From Synergistaceae bacterium (GTDB lineage: Bacteria; Synergistota; Synergistia; Synergistales; Aminobacteriaceae), in the NCBI GenBank assembly GCA_017446055.1, contig JAFSRQ010000009.1:1-42076 (forward strand): a stretch of 42,076 nt of DNA, read 5' to 3'. Positions 8,502-15,316 of the stretch are shown in pieces. The position numbers and the translations under genes are program-made. The stretch's first letter is position 1, and each line of letters begins with the position of its first letter. Under the pieces are notes generated by a model, which did no database searches, was not told the DNA's origin, and saw nothing but the letters and a program-made list of their open reading frames with translations.

Positions 8502-8529
8502 GGCAGCAGAAATTTTGTGAGGCTGTTTG

Positions 8530-8560
8530 TTGACAAAGTCTCACTTTTTTTTTTTATAAT
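8530..8560 (+). promoter_or_regulatory. Near-consensus promoter for the small Gly/Ala-rich secreted peptide
   Basis: Perfect TTGACA (8530-8535) and perfect TATAAT (8555-8560) with a 19-base spacer containing an 11-T tract. Both hexamers are exact matches, the only such pair I noticed in the window. The long T tract makes spacer length, and so promoter strength, prone to slippage. Confidence 0.75.
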
Positions 8561-8600
8561 TAATTTTACGCAAAAGTTTAATTTCAAGGAGGTGATTATC

Positions 8601-8939
8601 ATGAAACGGTCAAAATTTGTCGCAATGTTACTGGTTTTCGCGCTCATGTTCGGAAGCCTCAGCACAGCGCTTGCCTTCACCGACAACACCCAGCTTCAGC
8701 TGTATGATTACGCCAAAAACAACGTCAAGTACAGAGCCAGCGCAACAACAATAGGCTTGATAGGCTTGGCTTTAACAAAGGCAGGCGGCCTGTCAGCTGT
8801 GGGCGGGGCGGCAATAGCAACAGCAACAGGAGTTGTGGCGGCCCCGGCAGTCGCAGTCGCAACAGGAACAGCAATCGTTGTAAGCGGAATAGCAGCGAGC
8901 GTGTACGGCATAAGCAAGTTCATCGACTGGGTATGGTAG
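8601..8939 (+). CDS. Small secreted Gly/Ala-rich membrane-active-like peptide
   Basis: 112-aa protein from ATG 8601, preceded by a very strong Shine-Dalgarno (AAGGAGGTGAT). A signal peptide occupies residues 1-26 (cleavage after TALA or ALAF). The mature part has a short polar start (TDNTQLQLYDYAKNNVKYRA), then about 60 residues almost wholly Gly, Ala, Val, Ile and Thr in small-residue-every-few patterns (AGGLSAVGG, GVVAAPAVAVATG). It ends in an aromatic FIDWVW. No family is recognised. Composition suggests membrane insertion, as in Gly-zipper or bacteriocin-like peptides, but no immunity, processing or transporter gene is adjacent. It stands alone between the two halves of the glycerol locus, on the opposite strand. 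Confidence 0.8.
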   Translation: MKRSKFVAMLLVFALMFGSLSTALAFTDNTQLQLYDYAKNNVKYRASATTIGLIGLALTKAGGLSAVGGAAIATATGVVAAPAVAVATGTAIVVSGIAASVYGISKFIDWVW

Positions 8940-9017
8940 CCCGCAAAAAAGACTTGCCCCTCCCGTTATCATTGGACGCACACAGATAACCCCCGCAACC
9001 TGTTATCCCTCACAAAA

Positions 9018-9059
9018 GAAAATCTCCCCCTGCTGAAACGCTGGCAGAGGGAGATTTTT
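9018..9059. terminator. Bidirectional intrinsic terminator
   Basis: Long stem: AAAATCTCCCCCTGC pairs with GCAGAGGGAGATTTT with one mismatch and a loop of about 9 bases. It has an A tract on one side and a T tract on the other, so it serves both the small peptide gene (plus) and the gene ending at 9072 (minus). Confidence 0.88.
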
Positions 9060-9071
9060 CACCTTGCCTGC

Positions 9072-9533
9072 TTACTTCTTCAGGCTGTCGATTATTGCCT
9101 TGGCTTTTGGTTCCGCGTCCTCGCCGTCAAGCCAGAACACGATGAACACGTACCCTTTCTCGCCGTCAATAATGTAGTTGAGCGTGCTGTACTCCTGCCC
9201 CCCGCTCTCATCCGTTGAACGGTAGACAGCCGCATTCACTCCGTTGATTGTCTCGCGTGTCAGGTTAGTCGCCGCAAAAGACTTCACGAAATCCTCGAAC
9301 GCCTCTTCCTTCGGGAACTCGTAAACGTCAAAGTCCATCAGGATTTCATCGCTCTTGTAGTACGCTGTCTGACCTTGTGCCTTGTCCTCGCTGGTAACCT
9401 CGCCGTTCACGTAGCTGGCTGGGACTGTTACGGTGTACTCGCCGACGCTGAGAGTCTTTGCCCCGTCAGCAAACGAGACTCCCGCCAGACACACCGCAAG
9501 CACCGCTACTGCCGCAAGAATTTTCCTGCGCAT
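9072..9533 (-). CDS. Secreted protein of unknown function, coupled to glpK
   Basis: About 153 aa from ATG 9533, whose A is the last base of the glpK stop (TAATG), implying translational coupling; an ATG four codons upstream is possible. Signal peptide [22 protein letters not shown], with cleavage before DGAKTL. The mature domain of about 130 residues is acidic and looks alpha/beta. It contains TVTVPASYVNG, an aromatic stretch (DEILMDFDVYEFP) and a closing IIDSLKK, similar in style to small periplasmic proteins that follow a PsbP/DUF-like fold; I cannot name the family. Its link to glycerol kinase is only positional. Confidence 0.7.
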   Translation of the reverse strand: MRRKILAAVAVLAVCLAGVSFADGAKTLSVGEYTVTVPASYVNGEVTSEDKAQGQTAYYKSDEILMDFDVYEFPKEEAFEDFVKSFAATNLTRETINGVNAAVYRSTDESGGQEYSTLNYIIDGEKGYVFIVFWLDGEDAEPKAKAIIDSLKK

Positions 9534-11065
9534 TAGTCCGTCCATCCGCGTGATTTCTCGATGGCCTTCTTCCAGCCCGCATAGGCCTTCTCACGCTCGC
9601 CAGCCTCAAGCTCAGGAGCAAACTTCCTGTCCTGCGCCCAGTTAGCCCGGATGTCGCCCTCGTCCTTCCAGAAACCTACAGCAAGCCCCGCCGCATATGC
9701 CGCGCCGAGCGCCGTTGTCTCGTTCACCACAGGACGCACTACATCAGCTCCGAGAATGTCCGCCTGCAGCTGCATGAGAAGATTGTTGACCACCGCGCCG
9801 CCGTCAACTTTGAGTGCCGCAAGTTTCTTCCCTGAGTCCTTCTCCATTGCCTCGATAACGTCGCGGGTCTGGTAGCAGAGGCTCTCAAGGGTAGCGCGGA
9901 TGATGTGTTCTTTGCGGACGTAGCGTGTGAGTCCTACGATAGCCCCTCTTGCTGTCATGTCCCAGTAGGGTGCGAAGAGTCCTGAGAACGCCGGGACGAA
10001 GTATATTCCCGCCGAGTCCTTGACCTTGCCAGCGTAGTATTCTGTTACCGGGGCATCGTCAACCAGCTTCAGATTGTCGCGCAGCCACTGAATCGCCGCG
10101 CCCGCAATCGCTATTGACCCTTCGAGAGCGTAGTAGCACTTGCCCTTCTCGCGTGAGTAGAACGCTGTCGTGAGGAGGCCGTTCTTTGACGGAATGGGCT
10201 TGTCGCCAATGTTCATGAGCATGAAGCAGCCCGTGCCGTATGTGTTCTTAGCCTCGCCCTCGCTCAGGCAGGCCTGCCCGAACAAAGCCGCCTGCTGGTC
10301 GCCCAAGTCTCCGGCAACAGGAATCTTCGCACCGAAAGGCCCGGACTCCGCCGTGTAACCGTAGACTGAGCTTGACGGCATAATCTTGGGGAGCATTGAC
10401 GCGGGGACTTGAAGCTCCTTCATCATCTCTTCGTCCCACTCGCACGTCGCAATGTTCATGAGGAGGGTGCGTGATGCGTTGGACACGTCGGTTACGTGGA
10501 CTCCGCCGTTGACTCCTCCCGTGAGATTCCAGATAAGCCACGTGTCAGTGTTGCCGAAAAGAAGCTCGCCTTTCTCCGCTTTCTCCCTTGCGCCGGGGAC
10601 GTTGTCGAGTATCCAGCGGATCTTTGTGCCTGAGAAGTAGGGGTTGATGAGCAGGCCGGTGATGTCTTTGACTTTGCCCTCGCCTTTCTCGTTCTGGCCC
10701 CAGCCTGGTTTCTTGAGCCATTCCGCGCAGAAGTCCTGCGTCCTCGTACACTGCCACACTATCGCGTTGTAGACGGGCTTCCCTGTCGCTTTGTCCCACA
10801 CAACGGTTGTCTCGCGCTGGTTGGTGATGCCCACTGCGGCGATTTCGTCAGGGCTTGCGTTTACGGCGGCCAATGCTCCGCGTATAACGTCCTGAGTCCT
10901 GCTCCATATCTCCATCGCGTTATGCTCGACCCAGCCGGGATGCGGGAAAATCTGCTCATGCTCCATCTGGTACGAGCCTGCCGGGCGTCCGTCCTTCGTG
11001 AACAGCATACAGCGCGTGCTTGTCGTGCCCTGGTCTATTGCGGCTACATATTTCTTGCCTGACAT
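9533..11065 (-). CDS. glpK: Glycerol kinase
   Basis: ATP:glycerol 3-phosphotransferase, cytoplasmic, 510 aa from ATG 11065 ([18 protein letters not shown]), with AGGAGG about 9 bases upstream. FGGY-family marks: the N-terminal phosphate-binding [31 protein letters not shown], and the C-terminal [18 protein letters not shown] followed by [14 protein letters not shown]. The frame is open for 30 more codons to ATG 11155, which has its own Shine-Dalgarno (see separate entry). In the segment where enterococcal GlpK carries the His phosphorylated by HPr, this protein reads MNIATCEWD, with no His. It follows glpF by about 45 bases from the extended start. Confidence 0.95.
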   Translation of the reverse strand: MSGKKYVAAIDQGTTSTRCMLFTKDGRPAGSYQMEHEQIFPHPGWVEHNAMEIWSRTQDVIRGALAAVNASPDEIAAVGITNQRETTVVWDKATGKPVYNAIVWQCTRTQDFCAEWLKKPGWGQNEKGEGKVKDITGLLINPYFSGTKIRWILDNVPGAREKAEKGELLFGNTDTWLIWNLTGGVNGGVHVTDVSNASRTLLMNIATCEWDEEMMKELQVPASMLPKIMPSSSVYGYTAESGPFGAKIPVAGDLGDQQAALFGQACLSEGEAKNTYGTGCFMLMNIGDKPIPSKNGLLTTAFYSREKGKCYYALEGSIAIAGAAIQWLRDNLKLVDDAPVTEYYAGKVKDSAGIYFVPAFSGLFAPYWDMTARGAIVGLTRYVRKEHIIRATLESLCYQTRDVIEAMEKDSGKKLAALKVDGGAVVNNLLMQLQADILGADVVRPVVNETTALGAAYAAGLAVGFWKDEGDIRANWAQDRKFAPELEAGEREKAYAGWKKAIEKSRGWTD

Positions 11066-11155
11066 TGAGAGTGCCTCCTCCTGTTTCGTGCCTGTTGCGG
11101 CTGACGTGGGTTTGCTTTCTTCCTGTTTCTTGCTACCGAACAGTTTGAATATCAT
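11066..11155 (-). other. Possible N-terminal extension of GlpK (alternative start)
   Basis: ATG 11155 with AGGAG eight bases upstream opens an in-frame 30-residue extension. It starts with the amphipathic [10 protein letters not shown] and continues as a Lys/Gln/Ser/Thr-rich linker into the normal GlpK start, which has its own better Shine-Dalgarno. Either start could be used, or both. Typical GlpK proteins lack this segment. Confidence 0.4.
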
Positions 11156-11200
11156 TGTGTTGACTCCTGTGTGAAATTCGCGGGGGCTTGCTGGACTATG

Positions 11201-11956
11201 CTACATGATTCCTACAGCGTGGCAGAAGAAGTACGCTACAACTGCTCCAACCAGCGGCCCGACTACAGGCACCCATGAATAAGCCCAGTCTGAGTCTCTC
11301 TTGCCGGGGATGGGGAGTACGAAGTGTGCGATTCTGGGTGATAGGTCTCTTGCGGGGTTGAGGGCGTAACCAGTAGGCCCGCCGAGAGCAGCACCGAGTC
11401 CGTAAATGATGCCGGCGACTAGGAACGTGCCAACTCCGGGCGTGAAGCCTGCCTTTGTCGCGACACCCTCAGAGAATACGCACATAATCAGCGTAACGAG
11501 GAAGAACGTTGCGATTGCCTCAGTCAGGAAGCAGCAAGGAAGACTGCGGTCTTTCTCGCTCTTGTTGGGGGCAGTGCAGAACACTCCGAGCTGTGCGCTT
11601 GGGTCAGAGCCCTTCCAGTGGTCAAGGTATGCGAGCCACACGACAACGCCTCCGCAGAATCCTCCGCACATCTGAGCGACGATGATTCCGAAAGCCTCGC
11701 CCCATGAGCCATAAGTCCCGGCAAGAGTCTTTGCGACTGTTACGACGGGGTTAAGGTCTCCCTGCGCAGAGCCGAGAGCATTTGCCGCGAACACGCCGAG
11801 TCCTACCGCCCAGGCCCAGCCCCAGCAGATATGTACCCAGTTCGAGCCGTTAGCCTTCGAGTCTTTGAGTACTAGGTTTGCGACGTTTCCATCTCCGAAT
11901 ACGACAAGTACGAGCGTCCCGAAAAACTCCCCTAAGATTGGTCCAGGTGTGAACAT
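11201..11956 (-). CDS. glpF: Glycerol uptake facilitator (aquaglyceroporin)
   Basis: MIP-family channel, 251 aa from ATG 11956, with AGGAGGA 12 bases upstream. The frame extends further upstream but without channel sequence. It begins MFTPGPILGEFFGTLVLVVFG, the typical first helix. The second NPA box is LNPARDLSPR, with the Asp after Arg that marks glycerol-conducting members. The first box reads LNPVVTVAK, so NPV replaces NPA. About six membrane segments. It lets glycerol diffuse in, where the next gene, glpK, traps it as glycerol 3-phosphate. Confidence 0.93.
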   Translation of the reverse strand: MFTPGPILGEFFGTLVLVVFGDGNVANLVLKDSKANGSNWVHICWGWAWAVGLGVFAANALGSAQGDLNPVVTVAKTLAGTYGSWGEAFGIIVAQMCGGFCGGVVVWLAYLDHWKGSDPSAQLGVFCTAPNKSEKDRSLPCCFLTEAIATFFLVTLIMCVFSEGVATKAGFTPGVGTFLVAGIIYGLGAALGGPTGYALNPARDLSPRIAHFVLPIPGKRDSDWAYSWVPVVGPLVGAVVAYFFCHAVGIM

Positions 11957-12184
11957 GATTGTGATGATTCCTCCTGTGAAATTTTTTGCTGTTGACTTGC
12001 TGCCAATACCGCCCGGAAATTTCCTGCACGTTAAGCCCCCGCTGAACACGCGCCGGGAAATTGCCATGATGATATTTGCAGTTGTTAGTTTGTGAATGAT
12101 GATGCGGATATTTTAGTGTATTCTCACGCCGTATGAATGAGAAAATTTGCGGGATTAGTGAAGATTGACTGCGTACAAGTTCAC

Positions 12185-12760
12185 GGAAAATTATTCCCCC
12201 GCCTGACGACCTCACCAGCCCTAGCGCAGACTCTCTCGACAGTCTCAACGCTCCACGAGTCAGCAAGCCTCACACGAACGCGCCCGGAGAATCATTCCCT
12301 CAGTCCGACAACCTCACCACCTAAAGCAGACTCCCCCGTCAGCATCAACGCCCCATGAGTCAGCAAGCCTCACACAAACACGCACGGAGAATCTTTTCCC
12401 CGTCCGACAACCTCACCACCTAGCGCAGACTCTCCCGGCAGCCTCAACGCCCCACGAGTCAGCCAGCCTCACACAAACGCAACCCGGGGAATCATTCCCT
12501 CAGTCCGACAACCTCACCACCTAGAGCAGACTCCCCCGTCAGTCTCAACGCCTAGTCTCACACAAACGCACCCGGAGAATCTTTAACCCGTCCGACAGCC
12601 TCATCACCTAGCACAGACTCCCCCGACAGCCTCAACGCCTAGCCTCACACGAACGCACCCGGCAACCTCACTCCCTAGCACAGACTCCACCGCCAGCCTC
12701 AACGCCCAGCCTCACGTGAACGCCCCAGGAAAATCATTCCCTCATCCCGGCAATCTCGCC
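12185..12760. repeat. Degenerate tandem array of 67-101 bp units
   Basis: Units begin at 12185, 12286, 12386, 12486, 12574, 12661 and 12728, with spacings of 101, 100, 100, 88, 87 and 67 bases. Each starts with a GGAGAATCATTCCCT-like block, continues with CCTCACCACCTAG, CAGACTCCCCCG and CAGCCTCAACGCC, and ends with CCTCACACAAACGCACCCG. The shorter units lack CACGAGTCAGCAAG or more. The seventh block runs into the 3' end of the ferredoxin-like gene. All frames are broken by stops or frameshifts, so I see no gene here. The rest of the 11957-12733 gap holds only the presumed glpF leader (11957-12184). Confidence 0.85.
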
Positions 12761-13354
12761 AGCCCTCGAAACGGTAACAACTTCCAGCGGTATATCCTTA
12801 CCTGACAGCCTCAATGCCTCCTGAGCCATTCTCACCAGCCCCCCGCAGCAAGGCACCTCCATTCGCACAAGAGTAACACTCTTCACGTCATTCACCGCGA
12901 AAATCTGTCCGAGCTTCACCGAGTAGTCAACGCCGTCAAGTTTAGGGCAGGCTATCAGTGTTACACGCCCCCTCATGAAGTCCTCGTGCATCCGTGCGTA
13001 AGCGTATGCAGTGCAGTCCGCCGCAAGAAGAATGTCCGCACCCTCAAAGAATGCCGCGTTTACCGGGACAAGTTTCACCTGAAGCGGCCACTGTATTCCC
13101 CGGCTCATCATTTCCCGTGAGACCTTCGCACGTTCTACTGCTACAGCGTCATACTCCGGGGCTTCGCGCTCCTCAAACGTTATCGCACCCGCGGGGCAGT
13201 TGGGCAGGCAGTCTCCGAGCCCGTCGCAGAAATTCTCGCGTGCCAGTCTTGCCTTGCCGCTGATGATGTCGATTGCTCCCTCGTGGCAGGCTTTAGCACA
13301 AAGTCCGCAGCCGTTGCATTTTTCCTCGTCAATGTGGATTATCTTCCGTATCAC
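12734..13354 (-). CDS. 4Fe-4S ferredoxin-domain protein
   Basis: 206 aa from GTG 13354. Two N-terminal cluster motifs are visible: CNGCGLCAKAC (residues about 14-24) and CDGLGDCLPNCP (about 43-54), where the second set lacks the usual C-x2-C-x2-C order, as is normal for this family. The remaining ~130 residues form a domain with Cys in AADCTAYAYA, IACPKLDG and VPCCGGLVRMA. Such proteins handle electrons in anaerobes, often near hydroxylamine reductase or similar enzymes; no partner is visible here. The start codon directly follows a hairpin and T tract. The 3' end resembles the adjoining tandem array. Confidence 0.85.
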   Translation of the reverse strand: MIRKIIHIDEEKCNGCGLCAKACHEGAIDIISGKARLARENFCDGLGDCLPNCPAGAITFEEREAPEYDAVAVERAKVSREMMSRGIQWPLQVKLVPVNAAFFEGADILLAADCTAYAYARMHEDFMRGRVTLIACPKLDGVDYSVKLGQIFAVNDVKSVTLVRMEVPCCGGLVRMAQEALRLSGKDIPLEVVTVSRAGEIAGMRE

Positions 13355-13402
13355 AAAAATACCCCCCTGAGATTTACTGCTGTGAGTATAACCTCAAGGG
13401 GG
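13355..13402 (-). terminator. Terminator of the 5'-nucleotidase gene, abutting the next start codon
   Basis: On the minus strand, CCCCCTTGAGG pairs with CTCAGGGGGG across a 20-nt loop, followed by TATTTTT and then at once the GTG of the ferredoxin-like gene. The right arm AGGGGGG is also that gene's only Shine-Dalgarno-like sequence, so the stem would both end transcription and hide the ribosome site. Confidence 0.65.
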
Positions 13403-13434
13403 CAGAATTTCCGTGTCTTACGCAACGAGTCCGG

Positions 13435-15045
13435 CTACTGTATTATTCTGATTCGTCCCTGCGGAGTCCTGTATCTTTCCGGCAGAGTCTGGAAGTCTCG
13501 CAGGTAGTGTGCGAAAGCCTCATCATCAGTCATGTAGTTAGCCTCGACAATCTTCCTGCCCTCGAACAAATGCCCGTCCCCCTCCTCAAGGAGTACGTAG
13601 TTCGTCCCGGCAACCTTGTACATCTTCTCCGGGTCAAGAGCTTCACCGTTCACCTTAACGTCCTTCACCCTGCGCTTGCCCTCAATCCCCGCGAGCCTGT
13701 TGCGGTCGTCAACCTTTACGGGAGTCGGTATCCTCGCGTCAATCGTGTACGTCATCCCCGCGGCATGAAGGAAGCCCCCGCTCCTGCCCGGCATGAGCCG
13801 CACTCCCACTTCAAGCTCATCGAGAATAGTCTGGCCGGGAACCTCGCAGATGTACATTGTGTTCACGAACGGCAGAACGTCAAGCACATTCTTGTAGGTT
13901 ACATCGCCTGACGGAATCCTCGTGCGGAATGCTCCCGCGTTGACCACCGCAATATCAGCCTTCTTCGTAGGGGTCTCACGCGCTGAGGCAAGGAAAGCAT
14001 CGGCCACAAGGTTGCAGATATTCGTCTCAGCGTTGCGCGCAAGCCACTCGTCTTTGTCGTTCTTCACGGGAAAGTCGAAGCTCGAAAACGTCAAGTGCCT
14101 CGTCATTACCCCGGTCAAACGTTCCTTGATGCTGGCGACAATTTTCGCGGTTACCTCGTCCCTGCCGTCAAAGCCTGTGAGAAGCTCCGCCGTGACTCTG
14201 CCCTCAGTGTTGATTGTGATTTTGCCGACATGAGTCAGCTTCGTCCCGGCCTGTGTGATGATTACGTCTTTGCCCTCAGCGTTCTTGAAGACCAGTCCGG
14301 GCGCAACCTCGTGAGAATGCCCGTCAATGAATGCGTCAATGCCCTTTGTACGCGGCGCGATGTAGGGAGTTGACCACACTTCTGTTACGTCTTCATACTC
14401 GCCCAGATGTCCGACAACGATAACATAGTCAGCACCTTCCGCGCGCGCATCATCAACGGCTTTCTGTATTGACGTGATGAGCTTCTTCCCGGTGGTGTCG
14501 CCGTCAAAGTCGTAGATATATTTCCCGTTTTCGTCCTTGAAGTATGACGGTGTTGACTTGACGATTGACTCAGGGGTAGTTGCTCCGACAAACGCGACCT
14601 TCACATCACCATACGTGAGAATCCTGTAGGGCTTGAAGATGAGCTGTCCCGTTCGGAGGTCTCTCATGTTGCAGGAGATGAAGCCGCACTTGAGGTTCCG
14701 GGAGAATTTCTCGAACATTGCCCAGCCGTAATCGAACTCGTGGTTTCCGGGTACTGCGATGTCATAGCCGATAGCGTTCATGATCTCGACTATGTAGCGT
14801 CCCTGCGAGATTGTGCCGACAACAGCCCCCTGCGCCCAGTCGCCAGCGTCAACAAGCGTAACATAGGGAGTGAGCTTCCTTGCCTCGTCCGCGCACCACA
14901 CGAAGCCAGCATAGCCCAGATGGTCATCAACACCGCAATGCACATCGTTGGTGTAGAGAATGATTATGTCCTTGTCGGGTGTGGCAGACCATGACGGAAG
15001 GCACATAACCGACAGCAGTAACAGTAACGCAAAAAGTTTCTTCAT
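13435..15045 (-). CDS. Secreted 5'-nucleotidase/metallophosphoesterase (UshA type)
   Basis: 536 aa with a signal peptide (MKKLFALLLLLSVMCLPSWSA). The dinuclear-metal motifs appear in order: YTNDVHCG (residues about 31-38), DAGDWAQGA, GNHEFDYGW, VVGHLGEY and DGHSHE. The C-terminal nucleotide-recognition domain spans about residues 340-510 (NLVADAFLAS, NAGAFRTRIPSG, GFLHAAGMTY). Such enzymes act outside the cytoplasmic membrane, releasing nucleosides and phosphate for scavenging; substrates range from 5'-nucleotides to 2',3'-cyclic nucleotides. ATG 15045 follows GAGGTGAT. Transcribed alone, ahead of a terminator. Confidence 0.92.
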   Translation of the reverse strand: MKKLFALLLLLSVMCLPSWSATPDKDIIILYTNDVHCGVDDHLGYAGFVWCADEARKLTPYVTLVDAGDWAQGAVVGTISQGRYIVEIMNAIGYDIAVPGNHEFDYGWAMFEKFSRNLKCGFISCNMRDLRTGQLIFKPYRILTYGDVKVAFVGATTPESIVKSTPSYFKDENGKYIYDFDGDTTGKKLITSIQKAVDDARAEGADYVIVVGHLGEYEDVTEVWSTPYIAPRTKGIDAFIDGHSHEVAPGLVFKNAEGKDVIITQAGTKLTHVGKITINTEGRVTAELLTGFDGRDEVTAKIVASIKERLTGVMTRHLTFSSFDFPVKNDKDEWLARNAETNICNLVADAFLASARETPTKKADIAVVNAGAFRTRIPSGDVTYKNVLDVLPFVNTMYICEVPGQTILDELEVGVRLMPGRSGGFLHAAGMTYTIDARIPTPVKVDDRNRLAGIEGKRRVKDVKVNGEALDPEKMYKVAGTNYVLLEEGDGHLFEGRKIVEANYMTDDEAFAHYLRDFQTLPERYRTPQGRIRIIQ

Positions 15046-15114
15046 GATGAATTATCACCTCGCGGGGAATTATAGCGCAATGCCGGAGTGAGTCCGCGCG
15101 GATTTTCACGTTCC

Positions 15115-15123
15115 TGCTATAAT
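15115..15123 (+). promoter_or_regulatory. Extended -10 promoter candidate for the second repeat leader
   Basis: TGCTATAAT, a perfect TATAAT with the TGn extension, followed by GTCC exactly as at 1420. No convincing -35 is seen. It lies 19 bases before the leader ORF's Shine-Dalgarno. Confidence 0.5.
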
Positions 15124-15157
15124 GTCCCGTAAAATCAATAGAAAGGAGCTTGACACA

Positions 15158-15277
15158 ATGCCATTCAGCCCGCTAAAATCGGCTATCGGCTATCGGCTAT
15201 CGGCTATCGGCTATCGGCTATCGGCTATCGGCTATCGGCTATCGGCTATTTTATTGTCTGAAATCCCATCACAATAA
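15158..15277 (+). CDS. Leader ORF with heptanucleotide repeat, upstream of the ATP-grasp gene
   Basis: 39-codon ORF from ATG 15158 with Shine-Dalgarno AAAGGAG (15142-15148) at 9-nt spacing, the same arrangement as the leader at 1461. After seven codons it enters the GGCTATC tract, read as repeats of SAIGYRL, and ends ILLSEIPSQ at 15277, 39 bases before the ATP-grasp start. Losing one unit or gaining two would shift reading into the frame that stays open through the ATP-grasp Shine-Dalgarno and stops at a TGA just inside that gene. Gaining one would stop it at 15259. No domain is recognisable; a regulatory role is inferred. Confidence 0.5.
   Translation: MPFSPLKSAIGYRLSAIGYRLSAIGYRLSAILLSEIPSQ
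15178..15249 (+). repeat. Heptanucleotide tandem repeat (GGCTATC, about 10 copies)
   Basis: Nine perfect GGCTATC units from 15181 plus a partial copy at each end. There are no stop codons in any frame of the unit. The number of identical units is high enough for frequent slipped-strand change. Confidence 0.96.
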
Positions 15278-15316
15278 CACACGCTTCACGCTCACATATC
15301 CGGGAGGTGTCCGGGT

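Noticed and set aside
11850..12266. 138-codon minus-strand frame reaching into the tandem array
   Set aside because: Overlaps the start of glpF in another frame and contains array units; no protein similarity visible.
12185..12760. CRISPR-like array
   Set aside because: Units are tandem and fully repetitive, with no unique spacers, and they degrade along the array; no cas genes nearby.
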